From positions 124,001 through 188,000 of the forward strand of contig RQYR01000002.1 in NCBI GenBank assembly GCA_003859965.1: a stretch of DNA of 64,000 bases. Direction: 5' to 3'. The translations under genes were made by a program, and so were the position numbers. The stretch's first letter is position 1, and every line of letters starts with the position of its first letter. Of this stretch, positions 43,996 to 52,471 are shown one piece after another. The DNA comes from Comamonadaceae bacterium OH2545_COT-014 (lineage in GTDB: Bacteria > Pseudomonadota > Gammaproteobacteria > Burkholderiales > Burkholderiaceae_C). Under the pieces are notes generated by a model. The model was given only the letters and a program-made list of their open reading frames with translations, made no database searches and had not been told where the DNA came from.

Positions 43996-44883
43996 ATGAG
44001 TTCGTTTCCCGCTCTCTGCGCCTGGGTCGATGGCGTGGGCGTGCTGGCCCCCGGCATTGACGGCTGGCCGCAGGCGCGTGCGCTGCTGCGCGGCGAGCAA
44101 TCGTGGGCCAGCGCGCCCACCGCACTGCCCGCGCCCGAAGGGCTGGCCGGGGCCGAGCGCCGCCGCGCCAGCCGTATCGTCAAGGCCGCGCTGGCCGCCG
44201 GCCTGCAAGCCTGCGCCCAGGCCGGACATGACGCCGCCGCGCTGCCTGCCGTGTTCGCCAGCTCCGGCGGCGACGGCCACAACTGCCATGCGCTGTGCGA
44301 ACAGCTCGCCATGGGCGACGTGCAGATTTCACCCACGCGCTTTCACAACTCGGTGCACAACGCCGCCTCCGGCTACTGGGGCATTGCCACCGGCGCTACC
44401 CCGGCCGCGCAAGTGCTGGCCGCGCATGACGCCAGCTTCGCCGCCGGCCTGCTGGAAGCGCTGGCGCAGGTGAGCGCCACGGGCCAGCCGGTGCTGCTGC
44501 TGGCCTGCGACAGCGAATACCCCGAGCCGCTGCACGCCAAGCGCCCCATTGCCGACACCGCCGCCCTGGCCTTGGTGCTCGCGCCCGCGCGCAGCGCCCG
44601 GTCGCTGGCCGCGCTGCGCCTGCCGTGCCACGGTGCGCTGGCCGAGGCCCCGGCCACCGCGCTGGCGGCGCTGGCCCCGCATGCCGATGCCGCGCTGGCC
44701 CAGGCCATGTTCACCATGCCACCGCTGAGCGGCCTGCCGCTGCTGGCTGCACTGGCCGTGCGGCCCGACCTGGCTGCCAGCGTCCCGAACGTGCAGGGCA
44801 GCCCAGCACCGCCCGCCGGGCAAACCGTGGCCCTGGCCTATCTGCCGCCACAGACGCTGCGGCTGGAGGTGACGCCGCCATGA
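43996..44883 (+). CDS. Beta-ketoacyl synthase-like chain length factor
   Basis: 295 residues. A shortened ketosynthase-like protein: VFASSGGDGHNCHALCEQLA and SPTRFHNSVHNAASGYWGIA match the chain-length-factor family of aryl polyene clusters. There is no active-site cysteine in a TACSSS context (the equivalent part reads VLAAHDASFAAGLLEALAQV), so it should be non-condensing and form a heterodimer with the preceding synthase. Confidence 0.82.
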   Translation: MSSFPALCAWVDGVGVLAPGIDGWPQARALLRGEQSWASAPTALPAPEGLAGAERRRASRIVKAALAAGLQACAQAGHDAAALPAVFASSGGDGHNCHALCEQLAMGDVQISPTRFHNSVHNAASGYWGIATGATPAAQVLAAHDASFAAGLLEALAQVSATGQPVLLLACDSEYPEPLHAKRPIADTAALALVLAPARSARSLAALRLPCHGALAEAPATALAALAPHADAALAQAMFTMPPLSGLPLLAALAVRPDLAASVPNVQGSPAPPAGQTVALAYLPPQTLRLEVTPP

Positions 44884-45485
44884 ACCGCCCCGCGCACGTT
44901 TTGCAAGCGGCGGACGAGGCGCATGACGCGCACACCACCCGCCATTGGGCGCAGGCCGCCGGGCAGGGCGCGGGCTGGATCGCCGCGCGCATTCCCCATG
45001 CAGGCCGCATGTGCCTGCTGGACGGCGTGGTGCGCGCCGCGCCGCAAGGCATCGTCTGCACGGCCCACAGCCATGCGGCGGTTGACCACCCGCTGCGCCA
45101 GCATGGCCGTCTGGGCGCGGCCTGCGGCGTGGAATACGCCGCCCAGGCCATGGCCTTGCATGGGGCATTGAAAATGGCCGCAGGGCAGGAGGGTAGGGCG
45201 CTAAAAGCTACTGAAAACGTAGCAATTGGCGAGCATCCCACCGCCTCCGTCCGTGTGGGCTACCTGGTCAGCTTGCGCCAGCTGGCGCTGCATGTGGCGC
45301 GGCTGGATGACGTGCCAGGCCCGCTCACCGTCCGCGCCGAGCCTCTGGCCGACAGCGGCGGCCACAGCGTCTATGCCTTCGCGCTGCACGCCGCCAGTGG
45401 CCAGCCGCTGCTGGAAGGCCGGGCCATCGTCCTGCTGGACGCGGCACCGCGCATGTCATCCCGTTCCCTGGTTTCCGGCTCATGA
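44880..45485 (+). CDS. 3-hydroxyacyl-ACP dehydratase-like protein (ApeP/FabZ-like)
   Basis: 201 residues. Hotdog-fold dehydratase: AARIPHAGRMCLLDGVVRAA (with the conserved HAGRM...D opening), CTAHSHAAVDHPLRQHGRLG and GVEYAAQAMALHG, as in ApeP-type dehydratases. It overlaps both neighbours (ATGA). Residues around ALKATENVAI come from an interspersed repeat inserted in frame at 45166-45227, an internal extension of about 20 residues. Confidence 0.82.
   Translation: MNRPAHVLQAADEAHDAHTTRHWAQAAGQGAGWIAARIPHAGRMCLLDGVVRAAPQGIVCTAHSHAAVDHPLRQHGRLGAACGVEYAAQAMALHGALKMAAGQEGRALKATENVAIGEHPTASVRVGYLVSLRQLALHVARLDDVPGPLTVRAEPLADSGGHSVYAFALHAASGQPLLEGRAIVLLDAAPRMSSRSLVSGS
45166..45227 (+). repeat. Interspersed repeat inside the dehydratase gene
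   Basis: GCATTGAAAATGGCCGCAGG ... GGCGCTAAAAGCTACTGAAA ... GTAGCAATT. It is A/T-rich against a GC-rich gene and follows the layout of the repeat at 39758. The frame is kept open through it. Confidence 0.55.
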
Positions 45486-46228
45486 ACACTTTCGCACCTG
45501 CCGCGCCGCGCCGCGCCCTTGTCACAGGCGCCAGCGGCGGCATTGGCGGCGCTATTGCGCGCGCGCTGGCCGCCGACGGCTTTCACGTGCTGGCCCATGC
45601 CAGCACGAACCGCGCCGCCGCCGAGGCGCTGGCTGCGCAGATTACCCAGGCGGGCGGCCAGGTCGAGGCGCTGGCCTTTGACGTGACCGACCGCGCCGCC
45701 TGCGAGGCCGCGCTGGCCGCCGTGCTGGCCGCTGGCCCGGTGCAGGTGCTGGTGCACAACGCCGGCGCGCATGACGACGCCGTGTTCGCCGGCATGCGCG
45801 CCGCGCAGTGGCAGCGCGTGATCGACGTGAACCTGAACGGCTTTTTCAACGTGGCCCAGCCGCTCATGCTGCCCATGCTGCGCACGCGCTGGGGGCGCGT
45901 GATCGCCATCACCTCGGTGGCGGGGCAGGCTGGCAACCGGGGGCAGGTGAATTACGCCGCCGCCAAGAGCGCGCTGCACGGGGCGGTGAAATCGCTCGCG
46001 CTGGAATGCGCCAGCCGTGGCGTGACGGTGAACGCGGTGGCGCCCGGCATCATCGACGCGGGCATGGGCGCCAGCGCTTTCGACGAAGCCGCCATCCGGC
46101 GCATGGTGCCCATGCAGCGCGCCGGCCGGCCGCAGGAGGTGGCCGACCTGGTGGCCTTTCTGGCCAGTGACCGCGCCGCCTACATCTCGGGCCAGACCAT
46201 CGCGGTCAACGGGGCGCTTTATCTGTAA
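45482..46228 (+). CDS. 3-oxoacyl-ACP reductase (FabG/ApeQ-like)
   Basis: 248 residues, short-chain dehydrogenase fold. NADPH-binding ALVTGASGGIGGAIARALAA, then LVHNAGAHDDAVFAGM, the catalytic serine in VIAITSVAGQAGNRGQVN and the YxxxK in VNYAAAKSALHGAVKSLALE. It ends with SDRAAYISGQTIAVNGALYL. Last gene of the unit; no terminator is obvious in the next 120 bp. Confidence 0.9.
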   Translation: MNTFAPAAPRRALVTGASGGIGGAIARALAADGFHVLAHASTNRAAAEALAAQITQAGGQVEALAFDVTDRAACEAALAAVLAAGPVQVLVHNAGAHDDAVFAGMRAAQWQRVIDVNLNGFFNVAQPLMLPMLRTRWGRVIAITSVAGQAGNRGQVNYAAAKSALHGAVKSLALECASRGVTVNAVAPGIIDAGMGASAFDEAAIRRMVPMQRAGRPQEVADLVAFLASDRAAYISGQTIAVNGALYL

Positions 46229-46350
46229 GAGCCTGTTCAAAACCGCCATGACCGGGGCGCGGATGCAGGGCAGGGCGCATGCGCCGCGCGGCCTGCGGAA
46301 TGCCGCCGCGCAGCAGGTAAGCTATCGCCCCGTCGAAAACACCGAGGAGA

Positions 46351-46370
46351 GCGGGGGGCGAGCCCCCCGC
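46351..46370 (+). other. Hairpin between Shine-Dalgarno and lysP start
   Basis: GCGGGGGG-CGAG-CCCCCCGC is a perfect 8 bp stem. The only good Shine-Dalgarno (GAGGAGA, ending 46350) is on its 5' side, while the ATG is 13 bases after its 3' side. Confidence 0.6.
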
Positions 46371-46383
46371 GTGCGTAGCCATC

Positions 46384-47865
46384 ATGTCCATCACCAACGA
46401 ATTCGCCCACCAGGTGCAGCGGCGCCTGAAGGCGCGCCACCTGTCCATGATCGCCATTGGCGGCTGCATTGGCACCGGCCTGTTCATGGCCAGCGGCGCG
46501 GCCATCCACAACGCCGGGCCGGGCGGCGCGCTGCTGGCCTATGCCATGGTGGGGCTGATGGTGTATTTCTTCATGACCTCGCTGGGCGAGATGGCCACGC
46601 ACATGCCGGTGTCCGGCTCGTTCAGCACCTACGCGGCGCGCTTCATCGACCCCTCGCTGGGCTTCGCGCTGGGGTGGAACTACTGGTTCAACTGGGTCAT
46701 CACCGTGGCCGCCGACGTGGCGATTGCCGCCGTGGTGGTGAGCTATTGGGCGCCGCTGCGCGAGCTGATGCCCACCTGGGCCTGGAGCCTGCTGTTTCTG
46801 GCCATCATCTTCGCGCTCAACACTGCGTCGGTGCGGGTGTATGGCGAGACGGAGTACTGGATGGCGCTGATCAAGGTGGTCACCGTGATCGTCTTCCTGG
46901 GCATTGGCACGCTGACCATCTTCGGCATCATGGGCGGGCACTATATTGGCCTGAGCAACTTCACCACGGGTGACGCGCCCTTTCTCGGCGGCACGCTGGG
47001 CGGGCAGTTCCTGACCACGCTGGGCGTGTTTCTGGTGGCGGGCTTTTCGTTTCAGGGCACGGAGCTGATCGGCATCACGGCGGGCGAGTCGGAAGACCCG
47101 CAAAAGAACATTCCGCGCGCCATCAAGCAGGTGTTCTGGCGCATCCTGATCTTCTACATCCTGGCTATTTTGGTGATCGGCCTCATCATCCCCTACACCA
47201 GCGCCGAACTGCTGGGCGCTGACGTGGACGAGATTTCCAAGTCGCCCTTCACGCTGGTGTTCGAGCGCGCAGGCCTGGCCTTTGGCGCGGCGGTGATGAA
47301 CGCGGTCATCCTGACCTCGGTGCTGTCGGCCGGCAACTCGGGCATGTACGCCTCCACCCGCATGCTGTATGCCATGGGCCGCAGCGGGCTGGCGTGGCGC
47401 ACGTTTGGCCGGGTTGACGTGCGTGGCGTGCCGCTGCCGGCCCTGCTGGCCACGGCCGTGGTGGTGCTGGCCGTTTACGCGCTGCAACTGGGCAACGACC
47501 AAGCCTACCAGTACGTGCTGGCCGCCTCGGGCCTGACCGGCTTCATCGCCTGGGTGGGCATTGCCGCCAGCCACTACCGCTTCCGCCGCGCCTGGGTGGC
47601 GCAGGGCCGGCCGCTGAGCGACCTGAAGTACCGCGCCAAGTGGTTCCCTGCCGGCCCGCTGCTGGCGCTGCTGCTGTGCCTGCTGGTCATCGTGGGGCAA
47701 GACACGCAGCTCGTGCTGCACGGCGAGCTGGACTGGGAGCGCCTGTCCATCACCTATATGGGCATTCCGGTGTTCCTGGGCTTTTTCCTGTACCACAAGC
47801 TGCGCCACCGCACGCGGCTGATTCCGCTGCAAGAGGTGGACTTGCGCAGCCAGGAGCGCGACTGA
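46384..47865 (+). CDS. lysP: Lysine-specific permease-like amino acid transporter
   Basis: 493 residues, 12 predicted membrane helices of the APC superfamily. It tracks E. coli LysP through most of its length: RRLKARHLSMIAIGGCIGTG at the start, FALGWNYWFNWVITVAADVA, the long conserved GFSFQGTELIGITAGESEDP followed by KNIPRAIKQVFWRIL, and AVILTSVLSAGNSGMYASTR. Lysine import by proton symport is the best guess; a close family member with another cationic substrate is possible. A stable hairpin sits between its likely ribosome-binding site and its start codon. Confidence 0.85.
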   Translation: MSITNEFAHQVQRRLKARHLSMIAIGGCIGTGLFMASGAAIHNAGPGGALLAYAMVGLMVYFFMTSLGEMATHMPVSGSFSTYAARFIDPSLGFALGWNYWFNWVITVAADVAIAAVVVSYWAPLRELMPTWAWSLLFLAIIFALNTASVRVYGETEYWMALIKVVTVIVFLGIGTLTIFGIMGGHYIGLSNFTTGDAPFLGGTLGGQFLTTLGVFLVAGFSFQGTELIGITAGESEDPQKNIPRAIKQVFWRILIFYILAILVIGLIIPYTSAELLGADVDEISKSPFTLVFERAGLAFGAAVMNAVILTSVLSAGNSGMYASTRMLYAMGRSGLAWRTFGRVDVRGVPLPALLATAVVVLAVYALQLGNDQAYQYVLAASGLTGFIAWVGIAASHYRFRRAWVAQGRPLSDLKYRAKWFPAGPLLALLLCLLVIVGQDTQLVLHGELDWERLSITYMGIPVFLGFFLYHKLRHRTRLIPLQEVDLRSQERD

Positions 47866-48030
47866 GGCGCGACTGAGCCATAGGTTGACGCGCCGGGCAG
47901 GTGGCGGCTGCCGCCAGCGCCTGCCCTGAAGCCGCCTCGGGGTGGCCAAGCGGCGGCGCTGCATGCCGCGTCTGGCAGGCGGGGCGGGCCGCCTGTTACC
48001 CTTGCCAGAAAGAGTGCGCGCCCGCGGCGT

Positions 48031-48957
48031 TCAGGCCGCCACAGCCATGCAGCGGCGCAAATGCCCGCGCAGCCGCGCCAGCACGGCGCGTGCGGCCGGG
48101 CCGCTGGCGCCGGGGGCGGCGCGCAGCACCAGGCGCGTGGCGGGCGGGGCGGGCAGGCCGCTGCGGGCGTCGAGCGCGCCGAGGGCATCCAGGACAGCCA
48201 GGGCGCCGGGCGCTGGCCAGCCCCCGGCCGGCAGCATGTGGCGCGACAGCAGCGACACGCCCAGCCCGGCCTGCACGGCGGCCACCACGCTGGCCACGCT
48301 GGCGCTGGTGTACACCAGCCGCCAGCGGCGGCCCAGCGCCTGCAGTTGTGCCAGCGCATGGGCGCGGAACACGCAGCCGTGCGGAAACAGCACCAGCGGC
48401 AGTATCGGCTGCGCGGCTAGCGCCGCCGCGTGGGCGGGGGCGGCCATCCATTGCGGCGTGTCGGCCCAGGCCGCGATGTCGGCGCCGCCCGCCTCGGCGC
48501 TGTGGCCTGGCAGGCGGCGGTACAGCGCCACGTCCAGCCGGCCGGCGGCCAGCTCGGCCGCCAGCTCCAGCGACAGGGCGCTGCGCACTTCCAGCCGGGC
48601 GCGCGGGTGGCGCGCCGCCACCTGGCCCAGCAGGCGGGGCAGGGCGGGGGCGGCGTGTTCCTCCACCAGGCCAATGCGCACCAGCTCCGGCAAGTCCTCC
48701 GCGAACAGGTTGCGCGCCTCGTCGTGCAGGGCCAGGATGCGGCGCGCGTAGCCCAGCATGCGCTCGCCATCGGCCGTCAGCTGGGTGGCGCGCGCGCTGC
48801 GCACCAGAAGCTGGCGGCCGGCCTGCTCCTCCAGCTTCTTGATCTGCTGGCTGACGGTGGACTGGGTGCGGTGCACCCGCTCGCCCGCGCGGGCAAAGCC
48901 GCCGCTGTCGGCCACGCTGGCGAAGGTGCGCAAAAGGGGAATGTCGAAGTCGCTCAT
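48031..48957 (-). CDS. LysR-type transcriptional regulator
   Basis: 308 residues. N-terminal winged helix FDIPLLRTFASVADSGGFAR with RVHRTQSTVSQQIKKLEEQA as the recognition helix, then a LysR effector domain (LVRIGLVEEHAAPALPRLLG onward). It is divergent from the EamA exporter, and a perfect 11+11 bp palindrome with LysR character lies between them, so it probably controls that exporter and itself. The effector is unknown. Confidence 0.93.
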   Translation of the reverse strand: MSDFDIPLLRTFASVADSGGFARAGERVHRTQSTVSQQIKKLEEQAGRQLLVRSARATQLTADGERMLGYARRILALHDEARNLFAEDLPELVRIGLVEEHAAPALPRLLGQVAARHPRARLEVRSALSLELAAELAAGRLDVALYRRLPGHSAEAGGADIAAWADTPQWMAAPAHAAALAAQPILPLVLFPHGCVFRAHALAQLQALGRRWRLVYTSASVASVVAAVQAGLGVSLLSRHMLPAGGWPAPGALAVLDALGALDARSGLPAPPATRLVLRAAPGASGPAARAVLARLRGHLRRCMAVAA

Positions 48958-48987
48958 GGGCGCGCAGGGTAGCGGCTTCGTATTGGT

Positions 48988-49012
48988 TTTTCAAATGCTT
49001 GGCATTTGAAAA
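48988..49012. promoter_or_regulatory. Palindromic LysR-type operator between divergent genes
   Basis: TTTTCAAATGC-TTG-GCATTTGAAAA, perfect on both arms. It contains the T-N11-A geometry of LysR boxes and lies 31 bp from the regulator start and 43 bp from the exporter start. Confidence 0.7.
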
Positions 49013-49054
49013 TTTCGTTTTGCGATTTATGAGCGGCTTCGCAGAATGTGCGCC

Positions 49055-49972
49055 ATGTCTGATGCCGCTTCCCCTGTTTTGCCCGCCGCCCGCTCGCGCG
49101 CCTGGCCGGCGGCGGCGCTGGCGCTGCCGTTCACGCTGATCTGGGCCAGCGCCTTCCCGGCGGCCAAATTCGTGTTTCCGGACAGCCCGCCGCTGCTGTT
49201 TCTGGCCGTGCGCTACCTGCTGGCCGGGTGGCTGCTGGTGGCCTGGGCGGCCGGGCGCGGCAGCCTGCGGCACGACCTGGGCCGCCTGGGCGCGCGGGGC
49301 TGGGCCGTGCTGCTGGCGCTGGCGTTGCTGAACCACGCGCTGTACCTGGGGCTGAGCTGGACGGGCATGCGCCAGCTGTCGTCGGGCCTGACCACCATCA
49401 TCATCAGCGCCAGCCCCATCGTGGTGGCGCTGCTGGCCGCGCCCTTGCTGGGCGAGCGGCTGGGTGCGCGCCAATGGGCCGGGCTGGCACTGGGCTTGGG
49501 CGGCGTGGCCTTCATCGTGCGCCAGCGGCTGGGCGGCGGGGCCGACACGCTGGCCGGCGTGCTGATGGTGCTGGCGGCGCTGTTCATGCTGTCGCTGGGC
49601 ACGGTGCTCTACAAGCGCCAGCCCCTGTCCGTGGGCCTGGCCACCGGCGCGGGCCTGCAGACCCTGCTGGCCGGGCTGGCGCTGCTGCCGGTGGCGCTGC
49701 TGACCGAGGATGTGGCCAGCGTGCGCCTGACGCCCGCGCTGCTGGGCGCCATGGCTTGGCTGGTGGGCGTGGTGTCGATGGGCGGCTATCTGCTGTGGTT
49801 CGCCCTGCTGGCGCGCGCCCGCGCGGCGGCGGCCAGCGCCTGGTTCTTCCTGACGCCGCCGCTGGGCCTGCTGATGGGCTGGGCGGTGCTGGACGAGCCG
49901 TTGGCCTGGGGCGATTTCGCGGGCATCGTGCCCGTGGTGCTGGGCATCGCGCTGGTGACGCGCGGGCGCTGA
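49055..49972 (+). CDS. EamA/DMT-family transporter
   Basis: 305 residues from the ATG at 49055; an ATG nine bases earlier is possible. Ten membrane helices in two EamA repeats: ALPFTLIWASAFPAAKFVFP, then GMRQLSSGLTTIIISASPIV in the first, and VSMGGYLLWFALLARARAAA with FFLTPPLGLLMGWAVLDEPL in the second. Members export amino acids or other metabolites. Paired with the divergent LysR regulator across a palindromic operator, so export induced by a substrate is likely. Confidence 0.9.
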   Translation: MSDAASPVLPAARSRAWPAAALALPFTLIWASAFPAAKFVFPDSPPLLFLAVRYLLAGWLLVAWAAGRGSLRHDLGRLGARGWAVLLALALLNHALYLGLSWTGMRQLSSGLTTIIISASPIVVALLAAPLLGERLGARQWAGLALGLGGVAFIVRQRLGGGADTLAGVLMVLAALFMLSLGTVLYKRQPLSVGLATGAGLQTLLAGLALLPVALLTEDVASVRLTPALLGAMAWLVGVVSMGGYLLWFALLARARAAAASAWFFLTPPLGLLMGWAVLDEPLAWGDFAGIVPVVLGIALVTRGR

Positions 49973-50010
49973 GCGCCTGTTTGCGGGGCGGCGCGGTCGG
50001 GTCAGCCGGA

Positions 50011-51261
50011 TCAGTGCGCCTCAATGCGCGTGCCGTCGCGCAGGCGGTCGTCGGGCTGGATGATGACGCGCTCGCCCTCGGCCACGCCTTGCAGCACCTG
50101 CACGGCCGTGGCCGAGCGCAGGCCGGTCTGCACCGGGGTGCGGCGCGCGCGCCCGTCCACGGCGCGGTACAGCGCCCAGGTTTCGGTGGCCGGGGCGGCG
50201 TCCGCGGCCTGGCTGGTGCCGGGGGCGGGTGCGCTGGCCTGGGTGCGGAACAGCGCGCCGGCGGGCACTTGCAGCGCGTTTTCTTCGTGCTGGAGGATGA
50301 ACTCCAGCTCCACCCGGAAGGCGTCGCCCAGCGCAGCCCACTGCGCGCGGGGGCTGGTGATGTCAAGGATGACGCGGGTGCGCTGCTCCTCCACGCCCAG
50401 GGCCGATACCTTGGTGAAGCCGCCCGGCTCCACGCGGCGGATGGCGGCTTGCAGCGTGCCTTGGCCGCCCCAGCGCAGCACGCGCGCGGCCATGCCGGGG
50501 GCCAGGCGCACGGCGTCGGTGGAGAGCACTTCGGCCTCGATCTCCAGCTGCGCCGCGTCGCCCACTTCCAGCAGCGGCTGGCCGGCGGCCACGGGCGCGG
50601 CGCTTTGCAGCAGGCGCTTGAGCACCACGCCATCGACGGGCGCGGGCACGGCCAGCGGCTTGGCCGCGCTGGCGGCGCGGCCTTCCTGCGCCAGCACGGC
50701 GCGGGCGGCGGCCACGCGCTGCGCGGCGGTCTGCTCGTCGGCGCGGGCGGCGGCCAGTTCGGCGGCGGCGGTGCTGGCGCGGGTGCGGGCCTGGTCGAAG
50801 GCCTCTTGCGAGATGGCGCCGGCCTCGCGTAGCGGCTGAGCGCGGCGCAGGCTGGCCTGGGCCAGCGCGTGCGCGGCCTGGGCGGCGCTGATGCGCTGGC
50901 GTGCGGCGGCCTGCTGGCCCTGGCCGCCGCGCACCTCGGCCTCGGCCTGGGCGCGGCTGCGCGCGTCCAGCAGGGCGCTGGTGGCGGGCTCGATCACGGC
51001 CAGCGCCTGCCCGGCGCGCACCGCGTCGCCCGGCGCCAGCTCGATGCGGCGCAGCATGCCGGCCACGGGGGCGGTGATGACGTAGCGCGCCTTCAGCCGC
51101 GTCTTGCCTTCCTCGGTGAAGCTGTGCGTGAGCGGGCCGCGCGTGACGGGCTGCACGCGCACCAGTTGCGCGGGCTCGCGCAGCGCGGCCCAGGCCAGCA
51201 GGGCCAGCAGCGCCACGGCGGCGGCGGTGGAGAGCAGGGCTTTGCGGGAGGGCATGTTCAT
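50011..51261 (-). CDS. HlyD/RND-type efflux periplasmic adaptor
   Basis: 416 residues. One N-terminal membrane anchor (LLSTAAAVALLALLAWAAL), a beta-barrel/lipoyl region (ARYVITAPVAGMLRRIELAP with GDAVRAGQALAVIEP), a long Ala-rich coiled-coil hairpin (about residues 100-200) and the returning lipoyl half APVDGVVLKRLLQSAAPVAA. It should bridge an inner membrane pump to an outer membrane channel, but no pump gene follows: the next gene downstream is on the other strand. It is the last gene of a tight leftward run beginning near 55998. Confidence 0.88.
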   Translation of the reverse strand: MNMPSRKALLSTAAAVALLALLAWAALREPAQLVRVQPVTRGPLTHSFTEEGKTRLKARYVITAPVAGMLRRIELAPGDAVRAGQALAVIEPATSALLDARSRAQAEAEVRGGQGQQAAARQRISAAQAAHALAQASLRRAQPLREAGAISQEAFDQARTRASTAAAELAAARADEQTAAQRVAAARAVLAQEGRAASAAKPLAVPAPVDGVVLKRLLQSAAPVAAGQPLLEVGDAAQLEIEAEVLSTDAVRLAPGMAARVLRWGGQGTLQAAIRRVEPGGFTKVSALGVEEQRTRVILDITSPRAQWAALGDAFRVELEFILQHEENALQVPAGALFRTQASAPAPGTSQAADAAPATETWALYRAVDGRARRTPVQTGLRSATAVQVLQGVAEGERVIIQPDDRLRDGTRIEAH

Positions 51262-51265
51262 GGGG

Positions 51266-51907
51266 TCACCTGATGGAAGACGGGGTGGCGGCGGGGCCGT
51301 AGCGCCGGTCGGGCCGCGCCAGCAGGAACAAGGCCAGGGCGGTGAGCGCGCCCAGCGTGTCGGCCAGCATGTCTTTTTGCGCGTCCCACACGTCGCCCTG
51401 GGAGCCGAGAAATTCGATGCCGGCGTTGCCGCCTTCGATCACGGCGTACAGCCATTCGATGATTTCATACGCGGCGGCCACGCTCATGATGAAGAACAGC
51501 GCGAAGAAACAGGCCAGCGCCAGCCCGCACAGGCGGCGGCGCAGTAGCCATTCGGCCATGGGAAAGCTGTAAAAGCCAATGATGTAGTGCGCCAGCCGGT
51601 CGTAATGGTTGCGCCCTTCGCCCAGCAGCGGCGCAAGCAGGCGGTTGCCCCAGTCGAAGGGCACGTTGGCGAAGGTGTAGTGCGCGCCCACCAGGTGCAT
51701 GAACAGCCACAGGCTCATCAGCGCGTAGGCCAGGTGGCTGAAGCGAAAGTGCCGGTAGCCGAGCGCCAGCGCGCCGAACACGGCGAACACGGGAATGACC
51801 TCGGCCCACCACACGGCGCGGTCGGCCGGCCCGATGCCGGACCACAGCGCCACGGCGGTCAGCGCCAGGGCCAGCAGCAGGGGGAACAGGGGGCGGGGCT
51901 GGGACAT
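51266..51907 (-). CDS. DUF2238 inner membrane protein (YjdF-like)
   Basis: 213 residues with about six membrane helices. The family signature includes GYRHFRFSHLAYALMSLWLF, then HYDRLAHYIIGFYSFPMAEW and YEIIEWLYAVIEGGNAGIEF followed by GSQGDVWDAQKDMLADTLGA. The function of YjdF-type proteins is not known. It sits four bases from the adaptor gene and six from DUF1697, so all three share a transcript. Confidence 0.88.
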   Translation of the reverse strand: MSQPRPLFPLLLALALTAVALWSGIGPADRAVWWAEVIPVFAVFGALALGYRHFRFSHLAYALMSLWLFMHLVGAHYTFANVPFDWGNRLLAPLLGEGRNHYDRLAHYIIGFYSFPMAEWLLRRRLCGLALACFFALFFIMSVAAAYEIIEWLYAVIEGGNAGIEFLGSQGDVWDAQKDMLADTLGALTALALFLLARPDRRYGPAATPSSIR

Positions 51908-51913
51908 GGCGGA

Positions 51914-52471
51914 TCAGTGGGCGCAGGCGGCCAGGGCGAGCATCTTGCCCAGGGTGTTGGCGTTGCGGGTGGTCATTTCAAGGTGCAAGTGCTTTTCAAG
52001 AAAGTGGTTGCCCAGCCGGCTGCGGGCGGCGCTGCCGGGCAGGTAGAGGTAGGCGGCGTACGGGCCGATGTGCAGCTTTTCGTCACCAAAGTCCTGCGCC
52101 ATCAGCGCGGCGGCGCGCGCGGGCGGTGGCGGGTGCTGGCTGAGGCTGAAGAACACGCGGGAGAGGTCGTGCCCGGAGCCGGTGAAGGGGTTGCCGAGCA
52201 GCACGGCATTGACCTGTTCCGGGGTTTTGACGATGACGGGCAGGTCCGGCCCCAGGCGCTGGCGGATGCACTGGCGCACCCGGGCGGCGGTGGCGCTGGC
52301 GTCCAGCGCCGAATGCAGCAGCACGTTGCCGCTCTGGATCCAGGTGCGCACCGGGCCCAGGCCTTCTTCGTCCAGCGCCTGGCGCAGCGCGGCCATGTTC
52401 ACGGCATTTTTGCCGCTGGGCATGACGCCGCGCAGAAAGGCAAGGTACAGGGCGGGGGCCGGGGTGGTCAT
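51914..52471 (-). CDS. DUF1697 family protein
   Basis: 185 residues. Family hallmarks: YLAFLRGVMPSGKNAVNMAAL at the start, TWIQSGNVLLHS, and KHLHLEMTTRNANTLGKMLAL near the end (the TTRNWxT motif). These proteins are widespread and uncharacterised. The start overlaps the stop of the next upstream gene by four bases. Confidence 0.9.
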   Translation of the reverse strand: MTTPAPALYLAFLRGVMPSGKNAVNMAALRQALDEEGLGPVRTWIQSGNVLLHSALDASATAARVRQCIRQRLGPDLPVIVKTPEQVNAVLLGNPFTGSGHDLSRVFFSLSQHPPPPARAAALMAQDFGDEKLHIGPYAAYLYLPGSAARSRLGNHFLEKHLHLEMTTRNANTLGKMLALAACAH

